Shown here: positions 9,609-20,294 of the stretch, piece by piece | Layout of the letters: the number at the start of each line of letters is the position of its first letter | How positions within the stretch are numbered: position 1 is the first letter of the stretch | Assembly (NCBI GenBank): GCA_039654915.1 | Contig: CM077600.1 | Coordinates: 70,255,992-70,319,991 of the forward strand | Direction of reading: 5' to 3' | Source: Aquilaria yunnanensis | Lineage: Eukaryota > Streptophyta > Magnoliopsida > Malvales > Thymelaeaceae | DNA: 64,000 nt | Made by a program: the position numbers and the translations under genes | Notes under the pieces: model-generated | Seen by the model: only the letters and a program-made list of their open reading frames with translations | What the model was told of the DNA's origin: nothing | The model's database searches: none

Positions 9609-11174
9609 ATGAAGGAGGTTGGAAAGGAACAATTTGAGGTGAGTCCAAGTGATTTCATATGCAAAAGTTTGCCTAACATTGTTTCTTATCCTATGTTTCA
9701 AGGGGATGAAATTAATGCAACTCCAACCGAAGCCAGGAAGTGCAACGGTGAAAATTTTGTGGTTCCTACACCGAAGGAAGATGCTTGGAGACTAAGTCCA
9801 ACCACTGTAATGTATTTCTTCCTAACACCTAGATTTGATGTATTTTTGCATGAAAATCTCAAACAATGTGTGTTTGCTTGCAATGTTATTTTGACAAATG
9901 GTTTTTATGAAACTAGATTAAGAGAAGGAAGTAAGCATGAAGATTTGACAAAATATGCTTTTAAGCCTTTTAATTCTTTGGTTTTGTCAAATCATCTTTT
10001 GAATTCCATGAGTTTCTTTAGAGAAAAATCTGTTTTGGTGTCTTTGGTTTTTGATTTTGTTTGCTTTGCATCCATGTCACATTGTTTTGTTTTGTCCCAA
10101 GTTAAATATACTTCTTTGGAATTTTGCATGCATAAATTGGTTGTTACCCATGCATTTCATACTTCTTTGATTTTCATTCATGTTCAGCCCATTTTTCTAT
10201 GTCAATGTTTAATTTCCAGCAAGTATCTTTTTTTCATGACACATGCATTACACAAACTTTTGAGTCTTGATATTTTTGCTTTATGTCTAAATCTGAAAGT
10301 TTTTATTTTGAGTGAAAATTCTGGTTTTAAATTCAGCCTTTTAAGGAGGTATGTTGAGTCCTTTGTTTTGTGTCACATCCCATGCACAAATTTCATGCAT
10401 TGTTGTGCATATACATGCAAAAATAAGTTTGCTACTGAATTGGTTTCACTAAATCCTATCTACTCCAATCTTGTTTCATTTAAAATGCTTAGGATTTTTG
10501 TGAAATTCATGCATCCTAGTTTTGTTATTAGTTTAGGCCACATTGTGTTCAATTCTTGTTCGGTAGAATGGCCTATGCAAACTATTGTCTTGACAAGCAA
10601 AACTTGTGTTTTTCATAACCATAACACTTGTGTGAGTTTAGGTCCATTTGTTTTGAGTGCGTACAGCATCCCTAAGGTAAATTATTCCTACACTTTTACT
10701 TGTTGTGAGAATAATGTTTTTGAGATGGTAAAGGCAATGAAAGTGATGCCTAGAGTTAAGATGAAAATTGTGCAAACATTCAGATTTTTTGTGCTAATTG
10801 TTTCAAACTTTGTCTTTGATCCTGGAGGTGTCATTGCATTTGGATATTGGTTTAGGTTTTTCATAAGATCAAAGCTCCATACACAAGCATCTAATGCTAT
10901 TGGTGCTTATGTTAAAGGTAAGTGCTTATGTGTTGATCATTTCATTGTTATTGATTCAATTCCCTTTTCTAATGTAGGTTTTGATTCGAGGACGAATCCT
11001 TCTAAGAAGGGGGGAGCTGATATGATCAAAGAAGGCACAACCAGTGATGATAAGGACCCATTGAAGATAACTAGTGGACCATTGACAAGGGAGAAGGCTA
11101 AGGAGCTCACTAGTGCACTTCAAGCTTGGATGTTGACAGATTGGCGATGTTCTGGTAGAAAATTCATATCTTGA
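9609..11174 (+). CDS. ORF2 of GAG-A, unknown C-terminal region (521 aa)
   Basis: This frame is the same frame as gag and is separated from it only by the TAA at 9558-9560 and 16 open codons. It has no protease, RT, RNase H or integrase motif. It is rich in Phe, Leu, Ser, Cys and His, with hydrophobic stretches around residues 135-225, but such composition also arises from translating T-rich DNA. Towards the end it carries FDSRTNPSKKGG and a GPLTREKAKEL motif of the kind seen near the 3' LTR in many plant gypsy ORFs; the last 52 codons lie inside the 3' LTR. GAG-B preserves much of the frame at about 80% amino-acid identity where I compared it. Function is unknown. It may be a real Gag extension or a permissive open frame. 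Confidence 0.6.
   Translation: MKEVGKEQFEVSPSDFICKSLPNIVSYPMFQGDEINATPTEARKCNGENFVVPTPKEDAWRLSPTTVMYFFLTPRFDVFLHENLKQCVFACNVILTNGFYETRLREGSKHEDLTKYAFKPFNSLVLSNHLLNSMSFFREKSVLVSLVFDFVCFASMSHCFVLSQVKYTSLEFCMHKLVVTHAFHTSLIFIHVQPIFLCQCLISSKYLFFMTHALHKLLSLDIFALCLNLKVFILSENSGFKFSLLRRYVESFVLCHIPCTNFMHCCAYTCKNKFATELVSLNPIYSNLVSFKMLRIFVKFMHPSFVISLGHIVFNSCSVEWPMQTIVLTSKTCVFHNHNTCVSLGPFVLSAYSIPKVNYSYTFTCCENNVFEMVKAMKVMPRVKMKIVQTFRFFVLIVSNFVFDPGGVIAFGYWFRFFIRSKLHTQASNAIGAYVKGKCLCVDHFIVIDSIPFSNVGFDSRTNPSKKGGADMIKEGTTSDDKDPLKITSGPLTREKAKELTSALQAWMLTDWRCSGRKFIS
11004..11016 (+). promoter_or_regulatory. Polypurine tract of GAG-A
   Basis: AAGAAGGGGGGAG ends one base before the 3' LTR start at 11018 and is the expected primer for plus-strand DNA synthesis. 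Confidence 0.85.
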
Positions 11175-12036
11175 GATAAACAGATCAGAATGGAGTAATT
11201 CTTAATTCATTGGAAATATAACATCTGGAGCTACAAATCATATGAAGGCCATCAAACCCCGTTTTCACGTTAAGGAGGTCCAATTTAGCTTCAAAGTCAC
11301 GATTTACGAGTTATCGCTGGTTCAGAAGCAGTTGCAGTATTTTGAGAATATCTTTCTATTCAGAAGTCCATTTTGTGTGATTCAAGTGTGGTTTCGAAGC
11401 TAAGAAATATATCTACAACTTTCATGCTTTTCATTTTGATAAATTGTGGCTGCATCAAGTTCGAATTTCAGCTTGAAGTTGAAGACACAAGCAAGAAGTA
11501 CCCGAGAAGACTATTTTGGGGGTTTTATGGCCAATCTTGTATTTATAGTTTATTTTCGTTCAAATCCTATTTAGATACATTATTTAGGAAGTTATTTAGG
11601 CTATGGAATATTTTAAATCGTTTTGGACAAGTGGCATATGCTGCATTCATTAAACTTGTTCAAACTAGGAATTAGAGTCCTAATTTGCCTAGGATTTCCT
11701 ATGTCTTTGTATCTAGGATTCCTAAGGGATTTAGGCTGCAAATTTTGCCCAGCTTTTAACCCTAGTTTAGGCCTATATAAAGGCACATATTCTGGATGTA
11801 AAGATACAGAAAAATTTTGAAATAATATTGCTCTTTGGAGAGGTTTTCTCTTTGGTTCTTGGCGGACTGCCTTGGTGCACAAGTATGCTTGTGTTCTTGG
11901 AGTTCTATACTTCTCGTTTCTAATCACAGGTTGATTAGGGGTGGGGGTTTTAAACCTAGTCTTTTTGATGTCTTGTGGAGCTTGAATCACATCTTGGGCG
12001 CATTTCATGGTCATTATACCATCGGGGTTCGCATCA
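11018..12036 (+). repeat. 3' LTR of GAG-A
   Basis: It is 1019 bp, the same length as the 5' LTR, with about 16 substitutions and no indel that I can see. The final CA is followed directly by the TSD GCTTG. Confidence 0.95.
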
Positions 12037-12041
12037 GCTTG

Positions 12042-13390
12042 ATCCTGCTATCACCCTACTATGAGGCACTAAGGAGAATATACTGTACACTTTTTAGAGG
12101 AAAAATAAGGTTCTAAAGTGCCACCAATGAGTTTAAGGAACAAGAAAAACCTAAAGAAGTACTGTCGATATCATGGGGGAAAGGAATATGATACAAAAGA
12201 TTGTTGGCAATTAAAAAGCCCGATTGAGGAGATGGTCAAAGCAGGCAAACTTCACGATTATGTGGCAAGAGCAGATTTACCTTGCCAAAGCTAAGAGAAA
12301 AGGACATGCAAGAGGGACAATGGCAATAGAGATCATAACAGGGGCTATTGATAGCAAAGAGCAGCTCCCTAGCAAAGGATAGCTATAGGAACCTAAGACG
12401 ACTTGTGGGGGATCATGCATGTGATCACAAAAGGAGAATCCTTCTCTATGAGGAAGCGGTAGGAACTTGAGGTTGCCCAACTAGAAGTGGCTAATTCAAG
12501 GAATGTACTAATGAGACCTAATAGGTCATAAATTTTCGTCTGGTTGGTGGACCATCTTGTTATGACTACAAGGATCAATAATTACAATGCTGAGTATGTT
12601 TACCCTGACATGGGGGCCATCTCCAATGTCCTCTTTGCTAGCCTACAATACAAGATCAAGATCGAAGGTCTTCAGTAAGCCCCATCTGGGACTTATGTAT
12701 GGAGTCGGGCGAGATGATGTCCCAACCCTTAAGAACAGTAAAGATGCCTTCTACGTTGATAGGTACCACAACTAATGGAAAGGTTGCCTATGACTCCTGT
12801 ACCTTGAAATTTCTAGTCCTAAACGTGCCTTTGTCATACAATGCCATTGTTGGAAGACTAGCCCAGGTACAATTTCACATCCCAATAGATGTTAAATGGC
12901 TCACTATGGTTTTTACAACCCCTGTAAAAGGTTGCCACTATTTATGTTGACCTAGCATTGGTGTGTCGAAGCTTTGTGGCTAGCTTTTTAGGTGCTTGAG
13001 TAGGAAAAGTGTCAAAATAAGTTGACATGAAGAAAAAGAAAATCGAGTCTTTTGACAATGAGCTAGGAGCCCCTTAACTCGAGGTAAAAGATTCATTCAT
13101 TTGATTTTTAAGAGCTAATGTAGATATATTTATGTGCTCCGTGAATGACATGCCAAGGATAGACCCAAAGGTCATCACACACAAATTATAGCTCGGTGCC
13201 TCCACTCAAACAATTCAACAACAAAACTAAAATATGGCCCTAGAGACAGGATTTCATTAGAGGAAAATGAAAAGGCTCCTAAAGGCAAGCATCATTCAGG
13301 AGGTATGACACCTTGACTAGCTTGGCAATTTCATTCTAGACATGAAGTAGAATGGAGACTAGCGTAGATGTGTAAACTACACAAACCTGA
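12042..13390 (+). pseudogene. pol: Tat-1 gag zinc knuckle, protease and start of RT, degenerate
   Basis: This continues the element interrupted at 6361. Near 12150-12200 the frame reads CRYHGGKEYDTKDC, the Tat-type knuckle C-x2-H-x4-H-x4-C with the second His changed to Tyr, followed by the usual IEEMVKAGKLHDYV helix. A protease relic follows, with SNVLFASLQYKIKI near 12620 and FLVLNVPLSYNAIVGR near 12815-12860, matching the 'VPSAYNAILGRP' signature. The RT start is recognisable just before 13390 (RCVNYTNL-like) and resumes after the copia insertion. Many stops and frame changes are present. All three enzymatic parts are non-functional. Confidence 0.75.
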
Positions 13391-14804
13391 TGTTTGGTTT
13401 CGGGAGCCAAACAGCGCAGCGGAATTTAATCAAAACCTTCCAAGATCCAAGTGAAACAGGGTAAACCGGGTGTTCGAAAATTTTCATACCTAATTTTCGG
13501 TTGGGATCTCTCACTCAACTGTAGAGTCGAATCAAAAACCTGAACAGTTGACGTGTTCAAGCTCTCTATGGTATTCACACGAGCTTATCGGGATCACCAC
13601 ACTTCCACCACGTCCCGGCAGATGCGTTTCTCTTGTGCTCGCAGTGTTAGCTTGCATCCTCCAAGGAATTGCAAGAGAAGAGTGCGGCTGTCCTTTTGGG
13701 AGGCTAGGGCAAGGAGACCTGCGAATTTCTCACTAGAAGTTGTATTTATAGTGAAACTCAACTTCCAGCCTAATGGGTTTCAAAGCCCTAATCCAATTAG
13801 GATTTAATTTCTGGCTTAATAATGGCTCAACTTTTGGGCCTATTATTAATACGAAATTAAAGTGAAACCATAACCCAAATAATTAGCCCATGCACTCTAA
13901 TGATCCAAATAGCTCTATGTGTGTGACCCAATAGGCTCTTATCATGTTGGCAATGATCATAAATTACATTTATGATCATAAGCAATGAGCGGTGTCTAGC
14001 AACACATCATTGCTACCCAAGTGACAAGATTGTTGATGATTCGACTAAACCTTTATGATCATCACCGATATATGCCATTGTCCCTTTGTCCAAGATATCA
14101 AGACTAAGCATGAGACATGGAATGTGTCACTCTAGTATAGCCCAATCTTTGGTTTCTTGATTACCGAGTAGACTAATTTAAACTGATGACATTGATATCA
14201 TATATCAACTCATCCGAGCATGGCCATGCATTTTCTAAGTCTCACTCTATCAAGGGGCCCGAAGATATCACTCCCGTTACATAGGAGGGACAAATCCCAT
14301 CTTGATCATACAAATCCCTCCGCATGATATGTGACATACCCAATGACCTCCTTCAAGTCCACTCAATTACGAGCAACAAAGGAAAGTATCAAAGTATGTG
14401 ACTCACATGTAGGGAACCTTGATGATCTTAAGTCGAAGGACTACATATACCATGATCACTATGAGAATCACTTATGACACTCATATAACGATCCATGTAG
14501 TGTTCTCATGGTGGGTCGATCCAGTACACAAGTTCTCCAACTTGTACCCATATGTAGACTACATATCTCATATTAGTCTCCACATATGCTAGTCATTATG
14601 TATTATTGCAACCCGCTCCACAATAATACTAGACCAGGGACGTTTAAGAATATCATTATTCTAGGGTTACAATTATGTTTATTACATTATGCAGAAACAA
14701 AACAACAAACATAATTGCTGGATTAGTGGCTCAATAAAATATCATGACTCAATGTGCAAAAATACAATCATTTCATGATTGGCTTTTTGGGCACAACACT
14801 AACA
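13391..14804 (-). repeat. 3' LTR of COPIA-A
   Basis: 1414 bp. In element orientation a TATAAATA box lies at 13743-13750. Substitutions relative to the 5' LTR are concentrated in the first 80 bp on the plus strand (about eight there), with fewer elsewhere. Confidence 0.93.
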
Positions 14805-16196
14805 ATCTCCCACTTGCACTAAAAGCCAATCATCCATGTATCTAATACCGATGGACCTAGAATGGCTATCATGCTTCTGCTGCGTAAGGGGCTTTGTCAA
14901 TGGATCAGCAATGTTGCTGTCTGTCGAAGTCCTACATATCCTTACATCACCCCTCTCGATGATCTCTTGGATGAGATGATAGCGTCGGAGTATGTGTTTG
15001 GATCGCTGGTGAGATCGAGGTTCCTTAGCCTGTGCGATTGCTCCATTGTTGTCACAATAGAGCTCTATCGGGTCGACAATGATTGGAACCACTCCAAGTT
15101 CAGTGATGAACTTCTTGATCCAAACTGCCTCCTTCGCAGCATCAAAGGCGGCAATGTACTCAGATTTTGTTGTAGAGTCAACTACTGTCTCTTGCTTTGA
15201 ACTCTTCCAACTCACAGCACCACCACCAATACAAAACACATAACCAGATTGCGATCTAAAATCATCCTTATCGGATTGGAAGCTTGCATCGGTGTAATTC
15301 CTTACAACGAGCTGATCTTCACCTCCAAAGACCAAGAATGCATCCTTAGTCCTTCGTAAGTACTTAAGGATGTTCTTAACAGCTGTCCAGTGACTTTCAC
15401 CGGGGTTCGATTGGTACCTACTCGTCATGCTCAAAGCATATGAGACATCGGGACGAGTACATATCATGGCATACATGATAGATCCAATTGCTGAGGCATA
15501 TGGAATCTTACTCATGCGCTCTCTCTCCTTGGGTGTACTCGGACACTGAGATCTAGAAAGAGTGATACCATGTGACATGGGCAAGAATCCTTTCTCGGAA
15601 TCTTGCATGGTAAACCTCTTTAGCACCTTGTCAATATATGTACTTTGACTTAGGCCAAGAAGCTTTCTAGATCTATCTCTATAGATCCTGATGCCTAACA
15701 CATAGGCTGCTTCACCCAAGGCCTTCATAGAGAAACATTTCCCTAGCCAAGTCTTCACAGACTGTAGCTCAGGAATGTCATTCACGATGAGTAGTATGTC
15801 ATCTACATACAACACCAAGAAGACAATAGCGCTCCCAATAACCTTCTTGTAGACACAAGGTTCATCTTCATTTTTGATAAAACCAAACTCTTTGATTGCA
15901 TCACCAAAACGAAGATTCCAACTTCGAGAAGCTTGCTTCAGTCCATAAATGGACCTTTGCAACTTGCACACTTTATTGGTATTCTCAGGAGTGACAAAAC
16001 CCTCAGGTTGTGTCATGTACACATCCTCAAGTAGCTTTCCATTTAGGAACGCAGTTTTGACATCCATTTGCCATATCTCATAATCATAGTGTGCAGCAAT
16101 AGCAAACAAAATTCGGATGGATTTAAGCATAGCAACTGGTGAAAAAGTTTCATCATAGTCAATACCATGAATTTGCTTGAAACCTTTTGCAACCAA
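14799..16196 (-). pseudogene. pol: COPIA-A reverse transcriptase and RNase H (open for 465 codons)
   Basis: This is the C-terminal half of the copia polyprotein, which would copy element RNA into DNA and degrade the RNA strand. Numbering from the first Met of the open segment, the RT shows DYDETFSPVA near residue 14, QMDVKTAFLNG near 43-53, SIYGLKQASRSW near 82-93 and the catalytic YVDD at 130-133, all intact. RNase H retains its acidic residues: D303 (YTDASF), E346 (TTKSEYIA) and D382 (YCDNNGA). The ADPLTKPL tail is present. The segment starts just after a TGA at 16197-16199, where relatives usually have Arg before LVAKGF, so the true protein continued upstream and this is not an independent gene. 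The stop lies 6 nt inside the 3' LTR. The domain looks enzymatically sound, but it is cut off from gag and integrase. Confidence 0.9.
14805..14817 (-). promoter_or_regulatory. Polypurine tract of COPIA-A
   Basis: On the minus strand GCAAGTGGGAGAT directly precedes the LTR start TGTTAGTG. This is the standard AAGTGGGAGAT-type tract of plant copia elements. Confidence 0.85.
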
Positions 16197-17959
16197 TCAT
16201 CCCTTAAAGGTAATCACATTACCATCCATGTCAGTTTTCTTCTTGAAAACCCATTTGCACCCTATGGGTTTTACCCCTTCAGGTGGGTCAACCAAAGTCC
16301 ATACTTGGTTTTCATACATGGATTCCATCTCGGATTTCATGGCCACTAGCCACTTCTCAGAGTCAGGCCCCGACATAGCTTGTTGGTAGGTTGTGGGCTC
16401 ATCCTGATCCATGAGCATCACATCACCAGTGTGAGTCATCAAAAATCCTTATCTCTCAGGCTCACGCCGAATCCTACCAGACCTACATGGGCTCTGTGCT
16501 ACAGGAACAGACTCTTGAACAACATCTTGCGGTGTCTGTTCAGGTTCCATTTCAAGTTCGATGTCTCCTTGTTGTTCTTGAATTTCTTCAAGTTCTACTT
16601 TCCTCCCATTAGTTCCTTTAGAGATAAACTCTTTCTCCAAAAAGACACCAGTTCGAGCAACAAACACTTTTTGCTCAGAAGGATTGTAGAAATAGTAACC
16701 CTTTGTTTCTTTGGGATACCCAACAAAAAGGCATTTTTGAGATTTGGGCCCTAGTTTGTTAGAGGATTGACGTTTCACATAAGCGTCACAGCCCCAAATC
16801 TTCATAAAAGACAAATTGGGACGCCTCCCACTCCATATCTCATATGGTGTCTTTTGAACCGATTTAGATGGAACTCAGTTTAGTGTAAAAGCGGCTGTCT
16901 CTAGAGCATGTCCCCAAAAGGAGTTTGGAGGGTCAGCTTGACTCATCATGGAGCGAACCATGTCTAACAGAGTTCGATTTATCCTTTCAGAAACGCCATT
17001 CGATTGAGGTGTACCTGGTGGAGTGAGTTGTGATACTATACCACACTCCTTCAGATAGTCAAGGAATTCTCGATCCAAGTACTCTCCACCTCGATCTGAT
17101 CGAAGCACTTTGATACTCTTCCCGAGTTGATTCTCTACTTCATTCTTGAATTCTTTGAACTTTTCAAAGGATTCTGACTTGTGTCTCATAAGATACACAT
17201 AGCCATATCTGCTGAAGTCATCAGTGAAAGTAATAAAGTATTGGAAACCTCCTCTAGCTTGTGTAGACATAGGGCCACATACATCACTATGTATGAGTCC
17301 TAGTAAGTCATTAGCCCTTTCACTTTGCCCTGTGAATGGGGCTTTGGTCATCTTGCCCAACAAACATGACTCACATGTCTCATATGATTCAAAATCAAAT
17401 GAGTCCAAGAGTCCATCCTTATGGAGCTTGGATATGCGGGTCTCATTTATATGGCCCAAGTGACAGTGCTAGAGATAGGTCGAGTTTGAATCATTTAATC
17501 TGACCTTCTTGGTATTCACATTATAAATTGGATCTTCGAGGTCTAGAACATACAACCCATTGCTAAGTTGAGCACTACCATAAAAGATTTCATTCAAATA
17601 AATAGAACAACATTTGTCCTTTATTATAAATGAAAAACCTTTCTTGTCCAAACAAGAAACAGAAATCAAATTTCTACTAATAGTAGGCACAAAGTAGCAG
17701 TTGTCTAATTCTAAAACTAATCCACTAGGTAAAGTGAGAACATAAGTCCCTACGGCTAAGGCAGCAACCCTTGCTCAATTTCCAACACGTAGGTCCACTT
17801 CACCTCGGGCCAATCTTCTACTTCTACTTAGATCCTGCACATTTGCATAAATGTGAGATCCACATCCAGTATCCAATACCCAAGATGAGGAAGTAGAAAA
17901 GTTAGCCTCTATAACAAGAATACCTGAAGTGGAAGTCTTACTTCCCTTTTCCTTAGGAA
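16197..17959 (-). pseudogene. pol: COPIA-A protease and integrase, interrupted by stops
   Basis: The protease active site WVLDTGCGSHIY is readable near 17845-17885 on the minus strand. Integrase follows with its zinc domain (HCHLGHIN, then CESC near 17365). In the longest open stretch (16875-17459, 194 codons) the catalytic triad is intact: D59 (HSDVCGPM), D122 (RSDRGGEY) and E158 (SNGVSERINR), with the D,D-35-E spacing. A C-terminal linker with the CDAYVKRQ and FVGYPKETKGYYFY motifs follows. Stops occur at about 16197, 16449, 16875 and 17470 and upstream. Several fall where the family normally has Arg, Trp or Gln, consistent with C-to-T decay. It acts normally in cDNA integration; this copy cannot be translated whole. 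Confidence 0.85.
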
Positions 17960-18767
17960 GTTCTTCAAGATAGAGCTTGCAGTTGCGCTTCTAGTGTCCA
18001 GGTTGCTTACAATGGAAGCACTCCCCTTCCTTTGCCACACCATCCTTTGGTTTTAGTGCAGCTAAAGAAGAACTAGCATTGGACTTTCCATTAGCTTTAT
18101 CCTTCTTCTTGTTGGCTTTTCCCTTTCCCTTGCCCTTTTAAATCATCAAAATGGGCTTAGCCTTCTTAAGGTTTTGCTCAGCAGTTCTCAACATGTTGAG
18201 CAATTCAGGAAGGGACTTGTCAAGGTTGTTCATGTTATAGTTCATGACAAACTGACTGTAGCTTTCAGGCAACGATTGCAAGACTACATCTATAGCCAAC
18301 TTTTTCTGAAGAGCAAATCCCAAATTCTCAAGATTCTCAATGTACCCAATCATCTTGAGCACATGAGGACCCACGGGAGTTCCCCCAGACATCTTGCACT
18401 AAAACAATGCCTTAGAGGTCCCAAACATCTCATGCCTAGCTTGCTCTTGGAAAAGCATTTTGAGATGTTCGATCATATCGAACGCCCCCATGTTCTCATG
18501 TTGCTTCTGAAGCTCAGATTCCATGGTAATAAGCATGAGGCATGCAACATCCAAAGCATCATCAGAATGCTTCTAGTGAGCATCCCTTTCAGCTCTTGGA
18601 GCAGTGGCAGCAGGCTCATTCGAAATGGGCTGCTTTAGGACATAAGCCTTTCTCTCTTGTTTGAGGACTATCCTCAAGTTTCGGTACCATTTGAGAAAGT
18701 TGGTCCCATTCAGTTTTTCCTTCTCAAGGATCGATCGCAACGAAGGTGGCGATGTGTTTTGTGCCAT
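17960..18767 (-). pseudogene. gag: COPIA-A gag, interrupted by stops
   Basis: The start ATG at 18767 opens MAQNTSPPSLRSILEKEKLN, the N-terminus typical of plant copia Gag, with NFLKWYRNLRIVL following. Downstream patches include PVGPHVLKMIGYIENL, ESYSQFVMNYNMN and a Lys-rich linker KGKGKGKANKKKDK. The zinc knuckle reads CFHCKQPGH*KRNC, the CCHC pattern broken by a TAG near 17992 where relatives commonly have Gln. Further stops follow RDAH (near 18571) and ALF (near 18399). Gag would package element RNA. This copy is broken at four or more places, although the sequence between the stops is well conserved. Confidence 0.85.
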
Positions 18768-20281
18768 GGTAATCTACAACAGTAAATATGCAGTGTAAGA
18801 GTCATGTATTTTAATTCATTTAATAAGGACTTTTATTAAACAATACTCCCACTATTTTCCTCAAAATAATAACCCTCAATATTATTTCGGAACACCTCGG
18901 CGCTAAGGTATTCTAGTGGGCCAAGATCCATATTTCACCACAACCTGAGTTAGCTTTGGCTTTTCTCTCAAGTTACAGCTATTTAGGTAGGCAACTCTTT
19001 GCCAATTGCATCTTATGCAACTCTTGGATAGTTGGGTGAACAACACTTGTCCAAGCTCATCTCATGAGCTTAAGCCCAACTCTATGCCTCTAAGTCCCTA
19101 ATCCTATTAGGATGACTTTGTTAAGTCAGACCCAAAGTTAGCAATTTGGATATCACTATTATCCCATCGCGCCTTACCAAGATGAACATAGGTGCTATGC
19201 TTTGGCAAACCCACCTGATGTTGATCAAAGTCTTGACGAGTGCCAACATTTGGAAGGCATCACATTTATGACTTAATATTTGTTTGAGGGATTTTTTCGT
19301 TTGATCTCACCAATTTGTTATCTCCGGTTGTCTTATACATGCATCACATACAAATATAAAACATGCATCTCATGCGTTCAAGAAAGTAAACGTGACATGG
19401 TTATAGCCCAAACTATGCAATATTCTCAAGCCAATGAGAATATCATAAAAGCCTAAGAAAAGAAAAAAAGTCTTCACAAGCTCATTCTCTTCCTTTCTTG
19501 GCTGCCCTTTTGTTGTCACCTCCTTGGACATACCTCCTTGGATGATCCCATAATTCACCATTATATCAATAATAGAAACCTTGAGTTACATTCGAGGGGA
19601 GTAAGGTGAGAAGAGAATGTACAATGAGAGTGATAAGAAAAGGCACGACTCGTAGCCCGTATTTACAAGTACAACCAAACAAGGGTTATAACCATGCACC
19701 ATGCTTCAAACACCAATCAGCATATCATGTCAAATCTCATTCAACAAAGATGCATGCCAATTTTCGCGCATTGATTAACCAGTTTTTATTTATGTGGTGC
19801 TTCGCATACAGCGGTCCCGCTGCCGGGTAGCGCTCGGTGGTTCCGCTGACCGGTCAGCGGACGGGGTCAAGGGAAGTCGCCCTTGCAGGGGGCGTGGGGG
19901 ACAGCGCCCCCCGGCGCAAAAAATTATCTTACAATTGCTTAGGCTGAAATCTTCTATTTCGACCAAGTAGGCACCTGAGACTCCTTCATTCGAGCCACCA
20001 AAAATACCTTACTTTCGGTGCTCGAACAGGCCGAATCCGAACAAACCTAGGGTTTTTGCAACTATTGCAAGAATCCTAATCCATATAGGTATCTCATACC
20101 TATCAATTTTGGCTTAATCTCATTAACCAATTTGTGTCATTTCTTCATATATCTCATATGTTGATTACGAATTCCGATTTCATGCATCATGAATCAATCT
20201 AATTAATCATGGAGGAAAAGCAACCGAACACATAGCATCATGCGATTCAACACTCAATCCCGATTTAGGGTTTCACTAGTA
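18768..20281 (-). other. COPIA-A untranslated leader
   Basis: About 1.5 kb lies between the primer site and the gag ATG. No coding region is visible. It contains a GC-rich palindromic island at 19811-19917 (separate entry), strikingly different from the AT-rich remainder. Confidence 0.7.
19811..19917. other. GC-rich palindromic island in the copia leader
   Basis: A perfect 18-bp palindrome, CCGCTGACCGGTCAGCGG, lies at 19843-19860. A GGGGGCG/CGCCCCC stem (19888-19894 with 19905-19911) has a 10-nt loop, and GCGGTCCCGC at 19811 adds another short dyad. The surroundings are AT-rich. It could form stable RNA structure in the leader. Function is inferred only. Confidence 0.7.
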
Positions 20282-20293
20282 GCTCTGATACCA
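20282..20293 (-). promoter_or_regulatory. Primer-binding site of COPIA-A, initiator Met tRNA
   Basis: On the minus strand TGGTATCAGAGC follows the LTR end CAACA after one base. This fixes the element's orientation and the inner edge of the 5' LTR. Confidence 0.93.
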
Positions 20294-20294
20294 C

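Larger units (their letters stand above)
6367..12036 (+). mobile_element. GAG-A: complete non-autonomous gag-only LTR retrotransposon (TR-GAG-like), 5670 bp
   Basis: Two 1019-bp LTRs (6367-7385, 11018-12036) start TGATATGATC and end TTCGCATCA, and the element is flanked by the perfect TSD GCTTG. By eye the LTRs differ at about 16 positions (about 98.4% identity), so insertion is recent relative to its surroundings. An initiator-Met-tRNA primer site follows the 5' LTR and a purine tract precedes the 3' LTR. The interior encodes a Gag domain and a long unknown region but no protease, reverse transcriptase, RNase H or integrase, so it must depend on an autonomous helper. This matches the published TR-GAG class. 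It is inserted in the gag region of Tat-1. Confidence 0.93.

Noticed and set aside
13548..13807. Short frames (62-104 codons) repeated at 20452, 48418, 61245 and 63480
   Set aside because: These are the same LTR segment of the copia family, with frameshifts between copies and no conserved frame.
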